From the NCBI RefSeq assembly GCF_023053635.1, contig NC_086183.1:31911501-31975500 (forward strand): a stretch of DNA of 64,000 nucleotides, given 5' to 3'. Source of the DNA: Elgaria multicarinata webbii. Taxonomy: Eukaryota > Chordata > Lepidosauria > Squamata > Anguidae. Below are positions 10,791-27,600 of the stretch, piece after piece; the stretch's first letter is position 1; the number at the start of each line of letters is the position of its first letter. The position numbers were made by a program, and so were the translations under genes. A model generated the notes under the pieces. That model searched no databases. It saw only the letters and a program-made list of their open reading frames with translations, and had not been told where the DNA came from.

Positions 10791-11972
10791 TGGAAACAAG
10801 GAAGCTGTTCTAATTCTAAACTGGGGTGTGTGTGTCATTTGTTTTGTTTTGGAATATTTTTAATTGTGTTTTAACGTATTTCCTTATTGCTGTTTTTATC
10901 AGTTATTGTAAACTGCCTTGAGTGCCATAGGAATCAACTAAGCAGGCATATTGATATCGATGTATATTTGCATAATACAGCTGTTCCCATTCCCAGATTT
11001 AGGGTGTGTGTGTGTGTGTGTTGGTGGGCACCCTTTGGAATTTTGACAGCATGTCATGGGTGTTTACAGAAACGGCTGCCAAAAAGCCTGCTATGGTGGG
11101 GCAGCCAGTCACAAAACACCCGTTTCCCAGAAGGCAAACTGATGAGCATAAAAGAAAAGTAACTTGCCCTAGAACTTAAGCGCAAGGCAGAGGTGGGGGG
11201 TCTGAGCTCCAAAGCACAAAATCACTCTTTTGACCTCGAATAAAGATGCCGTTGGGAGAGCAGTACTTTTTTTTTTTGCAGCATGCCAGAGGCCTCTGGC
11301 ACAATCGGTACAGGTTGCAGAGTTTATTTGGTTTTGAAGCACACCGCTCTAAATAAACCCTGGTACTTTCCAGACTAGGCGTATTCCACCAGCAACCGCT
11401 AAATATGCTAGACTGCTTATCCGCACGCTGCAGAACCCTGAGACACTGAATCAGAGAAGCTGGCACTGCCTCCCACCCCTTTAAGGAATGGATTCACTCT
11501 CCTTGGCACGGTTGCTGCTTTCTCATGTGCTGAATGAGGAGCAGCAATTTCCCCTGCAAACGGCTATGAGTTGCTGAGGAGGGCAGCCCACTGATAGTGG
11601 CCCAGTGGCCCCCAGCTGAGCAAGTAACAACACTGGCAGGCAAGGAGCGGTGGCTACCACTCATGGGCCTGATCCTCCCTTGGAGGAAGAGCCATTCTTG
11701 CAGGGGGCAGGGGACCCTTGTGAGGGACCACCAGGAGGCATTTTGCTGGAGACACCCCAAATCCGGAGCCAGCTTTGTTAGGAAGGCAGAGCTGGTGGGA
11801 AGGATTGTGGCTCTTCTCCCCTTGCACCTACTGAGGAGCTGAGGTTAGGTTGGCATGACCAGGCACCTGGCAAGGCCCTACACCCCAGCAGGGCCCCCAC
11901 TTACAAGCCCCCTGCTTGTTCACCTTGTTCTGGCTCAGAGAATGGTGGTGGTTAAAAGGAGGAGTGGGAGGC

Positions 11973-12085
11973 GGCTGGACAACCCTCTGCCAGGGATGCT
12001 TTAAGGTGGATTCCTGCATTGAGCAGGGGGTTGGACTCGATGACCTTAGAGGTCCCTTCCAACTCTCCTATGATTCTATGAGATG
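11973..12085 (+). repeat. CR1 LINE 3' end, short
   Basis: The fragment reads AGGCGGCTGGACAACCCTCT through GAGCAGGGGGTTGGACTC to a TATGATTCTATGA tail. Confidence 0.8.
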
Positions 12086-12654
12086 TCACTGCCAGCTTGC
12101 TCACTGGCTCTTGGCCACTCCGGCAAGCAAGTGGTAGTGTTAGGGAAATTCCCTTAACCTGGTAGGGAAGGGACGACTTCATAACCAGTCCAGAAACAGA
12201 GATTCTTTATTTTCAGTGTACACAGGAAAAAAGCCCCATACCTTGTACAAACCGATGGCAGAGACTCTCTAACCATTATCCCTAGCCACATACATTTATA
12301 ACCTTCCAAGCCCCTCCATGCGTTATACAAGAGTCCCTCCTCCCATCTTCTGATTGATTAGATATTTTCTACATTTTCTATAAACTAACCTTCCTAAGAA
12401 AAACAATGTTTCATGTTATGGCACCTGTGTCCCTCGTATGTAACATCTTGTGCTTTTGCTAAGACCCCTGCCGAGGTTGACCAAGGATGTCTCCAGCCAG
12501 CTATGAGACACTCCTCAGTGCCCCTTGGGGTGGGGGTCTTGTAGATAAGGCTTAGAGGTGCCTCTGTGTCTAGAAGGGATGGGACTTGCTTCCAGTTCCA
12601 AGGCCTTCTTTCTCTGGTATGTTCTGCTTTCGGGTGTGGGGCAAAGGGTTTAGG

Positions 12655-13370
12655 ACAACCTTGGAGCCTCAAGTGAAGACACGTGAGGTCCTGGTTCCTC
12701 TCTATTCGGCCCTGGTTAGCCTCATCTAGAGTATTGATAAATACTCTAAAACATCATCTAACCTGTTGGATGTTTTTTGTGGTTTTAATTTTTGTGAACC
12801 GCCCAGAGAGCTTCGGCTATTGGGCGGTATAAAAATGTAATAAATAAATAAATAAATATTGCGTCCAGTTCTGGGCTCCACAATTGAAGAAGGACGCAGA
12901 CAAGCTGGAGCGTGTTCAGAGGAGGGCAACCAGGATGATCAGGGGTCTGGAAACAAAGCCCTATGAAGAGAGACTGAAAGAACTGGGCCTGTTTAGCCTG
13001 GAGAAGAGGAGACGGATGGGAGACATGAGAGCACTCTTCCAATACTTAAAAGGTTGTCACACAGAGGAGGGCCAGGATCTCTTCTCGATCCTCCCAGAAT
13101 GCAGGACATGGCATAACAAGCTCAAGTTAAAGGAAGCCGGATTCCAGCTGGACATCAGGAAAAAGTTCCTGACTGTTAGAGCAGTATGACAATGGAACCA
13201 GTGACCTAGGGAGGTGGTGGGCTCTCCCACACTAGAGGCCTTCAAGAGGCAGCTGGACAACCACCTGTCAGGGATGCTTTAGGGTGGATTCGTGCATTGA
13301 GCAGGGGGTTGGACTCGATGGCCTTGTAGGCCCCTTCCAACTCTGCTATTCTATGATTCTATGATTTTCC
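12655..13370 (+). repeat. CR1 LINE, interrupted by an L2 tail
   Basis: The open frame at 12884-13189 reads [20 protein letters not shown] and [20 protein letters not shown], the C-terminal part of CR1 ORF2. The CR1 text is broken at about 12733-12858 by an L2 3' end and resumes with TTGCGTCCAGTTCTGGGCTC. Confidence 0.88.
12733..12858 (+). repeat. L2 LINE 3' end nested in CR1
   Basis: GAACCGCCCAGAGAGCTTCG, GGGCGGTATAAAAATG and (AATA)n form the 3' tail of an L2-type LINE. Confidence 0.8.
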
Positions 13371-14984
13371 ATGAGGAGGCAGGTGGGGCCAGGGCCAGAA
13401 GTGTGCATGCTTTTGTACTTTTATTCACATTGGAGTAAGGGGCTTCAGGTGGGCTTTTCAGATTTCATTATCAGTAGCAATGATAAAAGAGGATGTGGAG
13501 CAGCAGAAGCTGGTGATAACGGCAGCGAAGGTTGATTCACTGAAGGAGGTCCCCCACTGAGGGTGTCCTGCCCAAGGACCCTCGAAAACCTGGAGCTGGC
13601 ACTGGTACCTTGCGTTTGCCTGGGAATTTCCTTACGCAAAGCATCTCTCCCCAACCACCCCTCGCGATAGAAGGGATGTTGCTTTCTCCCGGCCTCTTGT
13701 TATTTGTCTTGCAACAGGTTATTTGTCTTGTGAATGGCTGCCAGCTTGGTGGGAAACATGATCTCCACAAGGGAAGAGCAAGGGGGCAAGACAGCGAAGC
13801 AGCAACGGCAGCAGCTCTGGCTTGGGGGTTGATCTGTCACCTGGCAGCAGGACCAAGAACAAAGGGAGACAGAATTTTTTTTCTTCATGCAGATTCTCCA
13901 CCCCGTGAAAAACGTTAAGCAATTTGCTCACAAGCAGGGATATTAAAAAGCAACCAACTGGTAGTGATTATCTCCCCTCCCCTGGCTGCCACACTCCGGT
14001 TTAAAACATGGAAGAATAAAAATAAATCAACCCAGTTTGAGAAAGTACTGCATTAATAGCAGATAAAGAACATTCTACTTATAAACTTTTTTTAAAAAAA
14101 AGTTTCCAGCCCTTGGGGATTCTAAAGTAAGCTGGAAAGTGTGCAGGTGATGTGTGCATGGTGAAATTTCAGGCGCTGGGGGCAGTGGGAAAGGAGCGGT
14201 CCTGAGCAGCATTTCCAGTGGTTATGGGGAAAGCTTCCACGCCGTGCAAAGGTCTTTGTCTCCTGCCCATAATTAACAGGATGGGAACTACAATCCATGT
14301 TTCAAACCTCTGGCACGTAAGGTGCAACTCTAAAAGGTTTGGACAAACAGGCTGGCTTGAGCAGAGCAGGGGAGTGGGGGGGGGGCAAAGGGAGAGGCAG
14401 ACTTGGGCAGGAAACGGGGCCTTTCCTCTTCGGCCTGCCTCCTTCTGCCCCCCTCTGTAGGGGGCATCTCACGTTTCCATATCCTGACGACCCCTCTGCA
14501 GAGAGGTTTACCATTCAAGGGGGACGGTGGTAAAAGCCTCCCTTTCGCTCGCTCTTCTTGCGGGGTTGGCTGGCCACAGCTGCAGGCTGCGTGGGCTGGG
14601 CCTGTAACCGATACCCCCTAGACATCTACCCTGGGCGACTGTCTCTAGAGCCAGAAGACAGACAGAGAGAGGGAGCCCTGACGGCACGGCGGAGTGGAGA
14701 GGAAAAGGGGACATGGCCACCCCAGAGAGAAACTTGGCAGGCACCAGGCTTGCCTCCTGCTCATCTTGGACGCTCCTGCCTTAGTGGGACAGATTTGGTT
14801 TCCTCTTCCAAAGAGAGGCAGGGCCAGCTCCAGTTCTCTGCTCCAAGGACAGTATTGCCTTCCATATGCAGAAGTAAATCAGGCTTGCTGGGCCCTCCCA
14901 GACCGGTTTCGAAAGCCACAGAGCTTTGGAGTCCTGTCCCCGCTGCTCTGGGAAAGGGTAACCTAACCTGAGTCTCTCTCAGCC
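13371..14984 (+). promoter_or_regulatory. Upstream region of the SIX1/2-like gene
   Basis: This stretch contains no recognisable repeat after the CR1 fragment ending near 13370 and becomes moderately GC-rich from about 14340. The promoter and any 5' noncoding exon are expected here. I see no clear TATA box. At 14960-14982 a CTAAC followed by TCTCTCTCAG looks like a branch site and 3' splice site. Confidence 0.4.
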
Positions 14985-19763
<4,779 letters not shown>

Positions 19764-20792
19764 AATGGTAAAGTGGAATACATACCCCATCCTCAGTGGA
19801 TGGCTCCTCTGTGCTAGCCCTTCCAGACTTCTAAGTACTCTCCTGTCCAACCACTATTGCTATAGTACCATTCATTACAAAGTCTCTCCCTGGCTTATGT
19901 TGGGGGGCAGTCATGAGAGGCATCCACATTGCCATGCCCCCACAATCCAAAATTCAGGTTTAGAATATAGAGATTGTGCTACAGTCCTAGCAGAGCTTCA
20001 CTTTTTGCTTTTTACAAAAAGCAAAAACATTTTGTGCTTATGGAAAATAGCATTTCCCCCTGCTAGTCAAAAAACACCATGGGGGTGGGTGGGGTGGAGG
20101 TGGCTGTCAGAACGTGGGATGTCTTCTCCCACACATAAGGTCTCAATCTCCCTGGGCTCTATACATCAGTTGGCCATGAAGACAAGCCTTCCTATCTCTT
20201 AAAAGAACAACATGAAATGTACCTCGTGGAAAAACCACGGTAGTTCTGTTCCCATGCGACCAAGAAAAAATGAAGTAGCAATAGTTACAAAAGGTGTAGA
20301 AACAGGAGTAGAAAGCAACATGCAGCAGTAGGCAGCATCAGCCTCTGTTTAAACTGGAAAGCAACCAATTAAGAAGGTTAATTAGGACTTTGGCCTGGGC
20401 AGCTGAGCACATGCAAACACCTATCCTCTGGAGACAGCAAGAGCAATTTAGGTGTCTTGCAAAGGTGCCAAGAACCTTTAATGACTTTGACGGAGAACTT
20501 TAATGAAGTGCCTGATGGTTTTGTGGGCGTTAGAATGGAACCAGGAAAAGAGGGAGAGGGGAATGGTGGCCCACTCCAGTCTACATTTTACTTACAGCCG
20601 TTCTAGCTGACAGCTCCTTCTGCAGGAAAGTTCTGCAAGACAAAATCACTGGATTTTGGAGATGTTTCTGGAATGTATTTCCTGAAGAGTTTGGGATGGA
20701 CATCAAGGCCTATTTTGGTTACTTACTTCTGCCAGGCCCTCTTATCTAGCCCACCAAGCCAAGTTATGCTGTGTCTGTATTGCCAATTTTCT

Positions 20793-20798
20793 AATAAA
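20793..20798 (+). terminator. Candidate poly(A) signal of the SIX1/2-like gene
   Basis: An AATAAA lies 1.03 kb after the stop codon. The sequence between shows no interspersed repeat that I recognise, as expected of a 3' UTR of about 1.05 kb. Confidence 0.45.
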
Positions 20799-21148
20799 TG
20801 AAAAACTGAAAAGGGTAGTGTCCTCTTGAACAATGACACAAAGATATGCTTTTCTAGGGGCAGATTAGCCAATTTCAGGGCTGCTTGTACCCAAGTGACA
20901 AGAACCCCACTTGCCATTTGCTTTTTCCCATGCAAACCTCCCATGCAAACTCCCTATCTACAAAGGTTCTGTTGGCAACTGTGGTTAACTTCAAAGGGGT
21001 GTGTGCTGAGGCTCCATTTTTCATGGAAACCACTCCTCTAACCTGAGTGCTTTGCTTCCTAATACGAGATGTATGGAGGTAATGAAAGAAAGACATTCTG
21101 TACGTGCACAGGGATACTTCGTTGAGAGTTTCTTGAGTGTAGAGATGG

Positions 21149-21240
21149 AGGCTGCAACCTATACACACTTCACTAGAAGTAAGTCACACTGAACACCATG
21201 GGACTTATTTCTGAGTAGACATGCACAGGACTGTGCTGTA
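21149..21240. repeat. 'TGCAATCCTA' family palindromic repeat
   Basis: The copy runs from GGCTGCAACCTATACACACT to GTAGACATGCACAGGACTGT. Confidence 0.6.
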
Positions 21241-21609
21241 AGAGAATGACATATGAACCAGGAAGTCCCTAACACAGATATGAGCTCACTTGGCACACCA
21301 CTGTTCTCCCAGACCTACATTTGGGGTAATACTGTCCTACTCTACAGGGTTCTTTGAAAGATGACTGAGATACATGTTTATGAAGTGCTGGCTCAGGACA
21401 CTGAGAGGTGTAGTCCAACACATCTGAAGGGCACCAGGTTGGGGAAGGCTTCTCTACAACATTATATAAATGCCAGGTGTAACAACGCCGTGTTCCAAAG
21501 CTAAGGCCTGGTTGGTAGTTCTGCTCTCTGCACTACCGGAATGAGGAGCAGCTATAAGAAATAAGAGCCCAGGGGTCCACAAATGTAAGACAAAGAGCTC
21601 CATCACACT

Positions 21610-21900
21610 GGGGAGAAACATGCTCCCTACCATTGCTTCTCCACGAGAAGAAGCGACGAGCACGAGGCCCATTGAGTCCGCTGTTCTAATGGCACTGCTT
21701 CTCCTGCACACAGCAGGAGTGAGAAGCAATTCCATGTTTAAAAATACATCGGACTTAACCAGGTTTTTTTTTGTCGCGAAAGGAAGGCCAGAGGAGCGGA
21801 AGGTGAGTGGAAGGCAGATGACGTCATGTGAGGGACCTGAGCAAACTCCGTGAGTGCCCAGTAACGAGCATGCAATAAAATGCTCCTTGGATGCAGCCCA
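21610..21900 (+). repeat. Unclassified about 280-bp repeat, copy 3
   Basis: This copy has CTTCTCCTGCACACAGCAGG, a TGACGTCA motif, and CAGTAACGAGCATGCAATAA near its end. It is the best copy for defining the family, together with 30150-30380. Confidence 0.6.
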
Positions 21901-22940
21901 AAGAAAAAGCTCTGCTTAGGGAGAACAATGAGGCAGACAGTGGATGGAGCAGGTTATGATGCAAACCTCCAGCATGCTTTAAATTGCCAAAGAATAACTG
22001 TTTTGAAAGAGACAGGAAGTTGGTTCCATCATTTGCCACACTGATAATTAACTGATTCCTGAGCCGGATGAAGACATATTTTGAGAGGAGCTCACACCTT
22101 CTCTACCAATTCTTCGCTCCTCCCTGGGAGCGGATCTGCCTTGCACACTCAAAGCCACTGGGTTCAGATCTTAAAAGATCATGGGGAGGAGACGTACAGA
22201 GCCATCAAAACCGAGAGTTAATTTTAATACTAGCTTTTATTTTAAATATAAATAGAGGCGAGGAAAAAGCCCTACCAATAAATAGATAAATAGATAAATA
22301 CAACAGTGGAAAAACCAATTCAAGCCTGTAACAGATTTTGAAACACAAACTGGTTGTGAACGTGGCAGAGGGTGAGGCGGGGACACAATTTAAGAGGTGG
22401 GTAGAGGATAGGCTACTGAGGAGTTCCTCCCTAATCAGGATATGAACCAACCAGAAATGTTGTATAGAGAGGTACTAATCTATGCCTTCAGAAGTACAAT
22501 CCTGATATTCTACCTTCTCAGTGTGAGACATTTGCCGTTCTGAGCTCAGAATTAAGTAAGTATTTGAAACTTCCTGACTCCCACAGGCCTAATTTACAGA
22601 ACTAGCCCTTCTTCAGGAACTCTGATGTACAGGCCTAGATATGGGGGTCAGTGAGGACACAATCCTTTCCAGAGCACATTTTGAACACATTAATTTGCTC
22701 CAGGAAAAAGCAAAGAAACACATGAACTTACTATGTAACAAAGCATTGAATTTGCCATGGCATCAGAGAGACCATTGTGGGCCTCAAAAACTGCACTTTT
22801 TTGCCACAGCAAAATGACCCATGGAGCTGAGCCACCAGTAATTAAACCAACTGGGCTGGATGTGGTGAAACTTACTCCCTGAGCTAAGCCCTGGTGAAAG
22901 AAAAGAGGAGCTAAAAACTTTGGCAATATATAGACTTGGA

Positions 22941-22950
22941 TTTATTTATT
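22941..22950 (-). terminator. Candidate poly(A) signals of MEIOSIN
   Basis: Two overlapping AATAAA hexamers on the minus strand lie about 720 nt after the MEIOSIN stop. They are the nearest I found downstream. Confidence 0.4.
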
Positions 22951-23663
22951 TTAAAAAGCAGACACCCAGTTTTCCAGCCCACCAGACTTCTTTTGGGGAA
23001 AGTCATATGGTTAAAAACAAGGGTTATTTTTTAAAAGCCACACAGATCCTTCCCTTTTTCAAAATTTCATCCACTCATTTCAAACGGAATAGCATCCCTA
23101 GATCAAAGGTTAAGAGCCATGCAAATATACAAGTGGCCCAGCATGGTCCCTATCAATCAGACCTACGGACTTCCTTTGCCAATGTTGCCACTACAGCAGC
23201 TATCACTATGTCCAAGACTACCAGAGACCAACTTCGGGCTCCAGTGGGTAGAACATAACATACATGGTGGTCCCTGGGGGAAACCAGAAGTATTGAAAAG
23301 AGCACATCCATGTGCTTTTCCTTCTCCTTAGAAACCAGCTTCTGGAAGCCAGAGACAAAGAAACTAGTGATACACTGGTAGTGGAGTGGGGAATATTTGC
23401 AAACAATAGGAAGGTTCATGCATTATAGGTGGCAACGAAGAGTATATGGCCCCCTCCCTCCCCCCTATGCTACTGTTCTACAGTGCCCCAGCCCATGGGG
23501 TCCATGGAGTTCCTGTTACCTGGTATGTTGCTACAAATAGGGATAGTATACACTACTTTGCAGACCCATCAATTGGGAAGCTCTGTAACCATCAGTAGCA
23601 GACCAGAGTGAGGGGCCGTCTTTCCAGTGGATGGATATGCCATTACCATTCCAGTGTGAAGAG

Positions 23664-23835
23664 TCAGGGAATAAGTTCCAGTAAAGAGTAGTCACCAAAA
23701 TTCGGGATGCCAGAGAGGGACTTCTCAGCGAGCAGCAGATGGAATGGTTTGGGCGGCTCTGGCTCCTCCTCCCCGCTGGAGAAGTCATCTCTCACAATGC
23801 GATTGTTTAGGCGGCTGAATCGCCGGGCTTTCATG
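23664..23835 (-). CDS. MEIOSIN: MEIOSIN last exon
   Basis: The acceptor is GCCTTTTAG. The exon encodes [20 protein letters not shown], an acidic-proline segment and the C-terminus YSLLELIP, ending at TGA 23666-23664. Confidence 0.93.
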
Positions 23836-24583
23836 CTAAAAGGCAAAAAGAGAAAACTTATGAGATAAGCTTATCATTTAATGAGTTATTTCCGGTTGAC
23901 AGCTATCTGTAATAGCCAGGCTGCAACACATGCTACACACAACCAAGCTACCATATGATAGTTGCCATTATAATGTGATAAAGCAAGGTCATGTGAATTA
24001 GCATGGAAGGTAAATCCACTTAGCAACTTGCCATGAAGTGACAGGGGATGATAGGCAACCTTTACTTGACCTTTACTTGATTTCTATTGTTAGCTAATGA
24101 ATACCAATTTTAAAAAAGGCACAATATAAATAGAATAAATTACTAATAATACTATTTGCCTTACTATGTGATAGAGGGAATAATACATGAAGGATGTATA
24201 CAACTGGCATTTAAGCAGTTATCATATGATAGATGGTGGGTTTTTTTACACAAATTCACCAAAACAGGGGCACCAGACAGGGGTGGCGATAATGGAATCT
24301 ATTTCCTTTCATGGTTAGGTTCACAGGGAGCTAGAAATGTATTAGAAATCCATCTCCACGCAAATAGTACCCTGAGATATACAGAGGTGCACACAGGAAT
24401 GCAGAAAGCTGCCCAGTACCATCTCCAGGATTCTGAGGTGCTTTGAGCAAGTCATCTTCAACGGCTCCCCTCCCACAGTGAGTCTGTCTTCTCATTGCCA
24501 TGGTCACCAGCTGCTATTGCTTCTCAAGCTGCTTCTCATAATTGATACTACTTGTTTCCTTGGCAGGTAGAGAGCCAGTGAAC

Positions 24584-24615
<32 letters not shown>

Positions 24616-27600
24616 GCAGCTGAACAAGCAGGCTGCAGTGATGAAAAGGAGCAAGTCCAGGGGACTTTTGTCAGTGGGCCTCATAGGCGCCTGACCATAC
24701 CTACCTTTGATGCTGGCCCTAAATCTCCCTTATACCTGCTTGGACTATTTGTCCACCCAGCCCAATATTGTCTAGTCTAGCAAGTAGTTGGTCTACAGAG
24801 GTCCATCCCATTACTTGTTCCCCGGTCACTTTAATTTAAGATGTTGTGGGATCGCTCTACCAATGAGTTACGTATGAATCTGGCCTATGAATCACCCAAA
24901 ACGCAGCCTAATCCCAAAACCCCTGGTTTTGACCAATGCCAGAGACCTACCAATAGGGCTTCCGTTCCTGCTTCGTCATCAGACGCCACAGCTGGGCCAG
25001 CTCTCTCGTGGCAGCTGTGGAGGCCATGCCTGGGCAAGCACTGCCAAGAGAAAATCTAATTTGGTCATTCAAACTCATGAGAAGCGTGCACACGAGGCAC
25101 TGCCAATGTCCCCATGTCCCCTCAAGGTTTCCAGAGAACAGGTTGCTGTGGTAACCCCCTGCCAGGCCAGCTTTTTGCTCTCCACAGAGACCAAAGTTAA
25201 AAATGCCTAGCAAACACAAAACTGAATGAAACCTAACCTCCTTGACACACACACCTCCTCAGCCCAGGGAAACAAGGATTTTTTGCAGACGATATCCAGC
25301 CTTAGACGAACCTAGAATTTTAACAATATGGAAGCACTGGATTGCATTTTTCCTAGGCCTGGGCTTGAGGTCTCCAGGCACAACTTGTGATGTTACATTT
25401 TTCGGGTCCCTGGTTACAGGTTTTTTTTATAAAATCATCAGAATCTCAACTTCCAGAGAAAGGGAAATGAAATTAAATTATATGTAGCAATCAACCTTCA
25501 GAGTGCTGAGAAACACACATATACAACCTGTGATCTACAAGCACATAGTCCTAGAATTTGGGCTTTAAAACAAATTTCTGATGATTCTATTCTATGACTG
25601 CAGGGGTGGGTGAGTGCGGAATCTTTTGTACGTGCTATAAAGAGTTGCACGGTTAGCAGATGCAAAGGTGATTGAGGTAAAGAAAAGTGTTCTCAGTGGC
25701 TGCCTCCACCCTGAATTGTGGAATCCTCCCATTACACACTCGCCAAAGTTCAATCCAGAACACTTTTTGGAAGCATTGTTAGTTCAACCTTACAAATCCC
25801 AGAATACCCATGAACAGCATACTATGAGGCCTTTAACAAACCACTCTTCTCTCTGCAATGTGAGGGAGATAAGAGCAATGGTCTACATTGCAGGGCTGTT
25901 TTAGGGGTTACTGAAGAAATGTAAGTGAAGAGCTTTGAACACTCTGACATTCTATACACATGCTTAGTTGTGACCATATGAAAAGGAGGACAGGGCTCCT
26001 GTATCTTTAACAGTTGTATTGAAAAGGGAATTTCAGCAGGTGTCATTCGTATATATGGGGAACCTGGTGAAATTCCCTATTCATCACAACAGTTAAAGCT
26101 GCAGGTGCCCTGCCCTCTTTTAAATCTGGTCACTCTAGTATAGCTCCTGCAGCTTTAACTGTGGTGATATCAAGCTTTATCACACCAGCGTTATACTGTG
26201 CAATCACTGTGAACTGCATGCAAATGACGCTGAAGTTTTCCAGCTTATATTGTGAAGTACTCCCATGCATCCTGCTTTAATTATACTTCAAAGGCAACAG
26301 CCTCGCCATACTTTGATACTAGTTTTCGAGCGTATCATCCAAGCGGCCACTGGAGTGCAGGAGCAGGATTTGAAGAAAACATAAACAAATGCTTACATCT
26401 GCGTAAGCTTAAAGATAAAGACATCAAAATTGGCACAGTAATAGATATTAAGGAGAGCTTTAAGCATACCAAATTTGAATCAGATTGGGTCATCCAATGA
26501 TTTTTAATGTTTTTTTTACATTTCCCCTCTTAAACCCATTTCCTGGTATTCAAAGGATCTAGCTGCCCAGTAGCAACAACAACAACAACAGCTTAGCGCT
26601 GTAGGGGATAATTCGAGGAAACAGGTATGTGGGATGATGCTAGAAGAGGGAATTTCACCAGGTTCTCCATATATATAAATGACACCTGCTGAAATTCCCT
26701 TTTCTATGCAACCGTTAAAGATACAGGAGCCCTGTCCTCCCTTTTCATAGGGTCACCCTACGCATGCCAATTATTACTGTTACACTTTGAAAAGAAATCA
26801 AGGTTTCTGTGTAGTGCGCAGAAATATGGTGCTGGAAGAAACCTATTAAAAAGATGGGTTTTAGTCACTCCGAAAGAGTTTGGTCCTCTGAATCTCACCG
26901 GATGAAGTGCTTGCGGTTCAGGCGGCAGAACATGATAAAGCCATTCACACATTTCTTCTTCAGCTGCAGAGGAGAGGAGCTGCTGCGTTTCTCACAGGCT
27001 ACTGGCTGGCGCCTCTGCCTCCTGCCCACTTTCTTCTTCTTCTTCTTCTGACAGGCTACCTGAGATGGCTTCACCCTCTTGCATGGTGTCCAGGTGCTAT
27101 CACTGTTCTCATCACTGGAGGACAAAGTGCATTCAGGCCCGATGATGGCAGCCTCCTGATCGGACAAGGTGAAGGTCAGGTTGGTCAATGCAGAAAGAGG
27201 CATGTGAAATTGTGTCATCAGATATAGCAAAAACGATGTGCAGAGTCTTATGATTCTTGAAACTTTTTCTATAGGAAAGCTCCCAGAAATGAAGTAATTT
27301 AACCATACTACTCTTCCAAAAATGAAATCACTAACCTGACATCAGAGTCAAATAGATCCCTATTTAAATCATTTTAAACACACTTAGGCAGGATCTACAC
27401 CACTGCTTTATAGTGCTTTTTAACAGTATTAGCAACTGTTGGGGTGCATGACACATTCCATATACCATTTTCAAACCGCTTTCAAAGTGTTATATCCTGC
27501 TTGGTGTAGATCTGGCCTTAATGTGATGTCTTTGAAATCACTCCTGTTTAATGCAAACATATGAATTGTATAATTGTTCAGAAGTATTACATATAACAAA

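Noticed and set aside
24587-24613. CRISPR-like or regulatory repeat array
   Set aside because: It is a simple GA microsatellite; there are no spacers, and the genome is eukaryotic.
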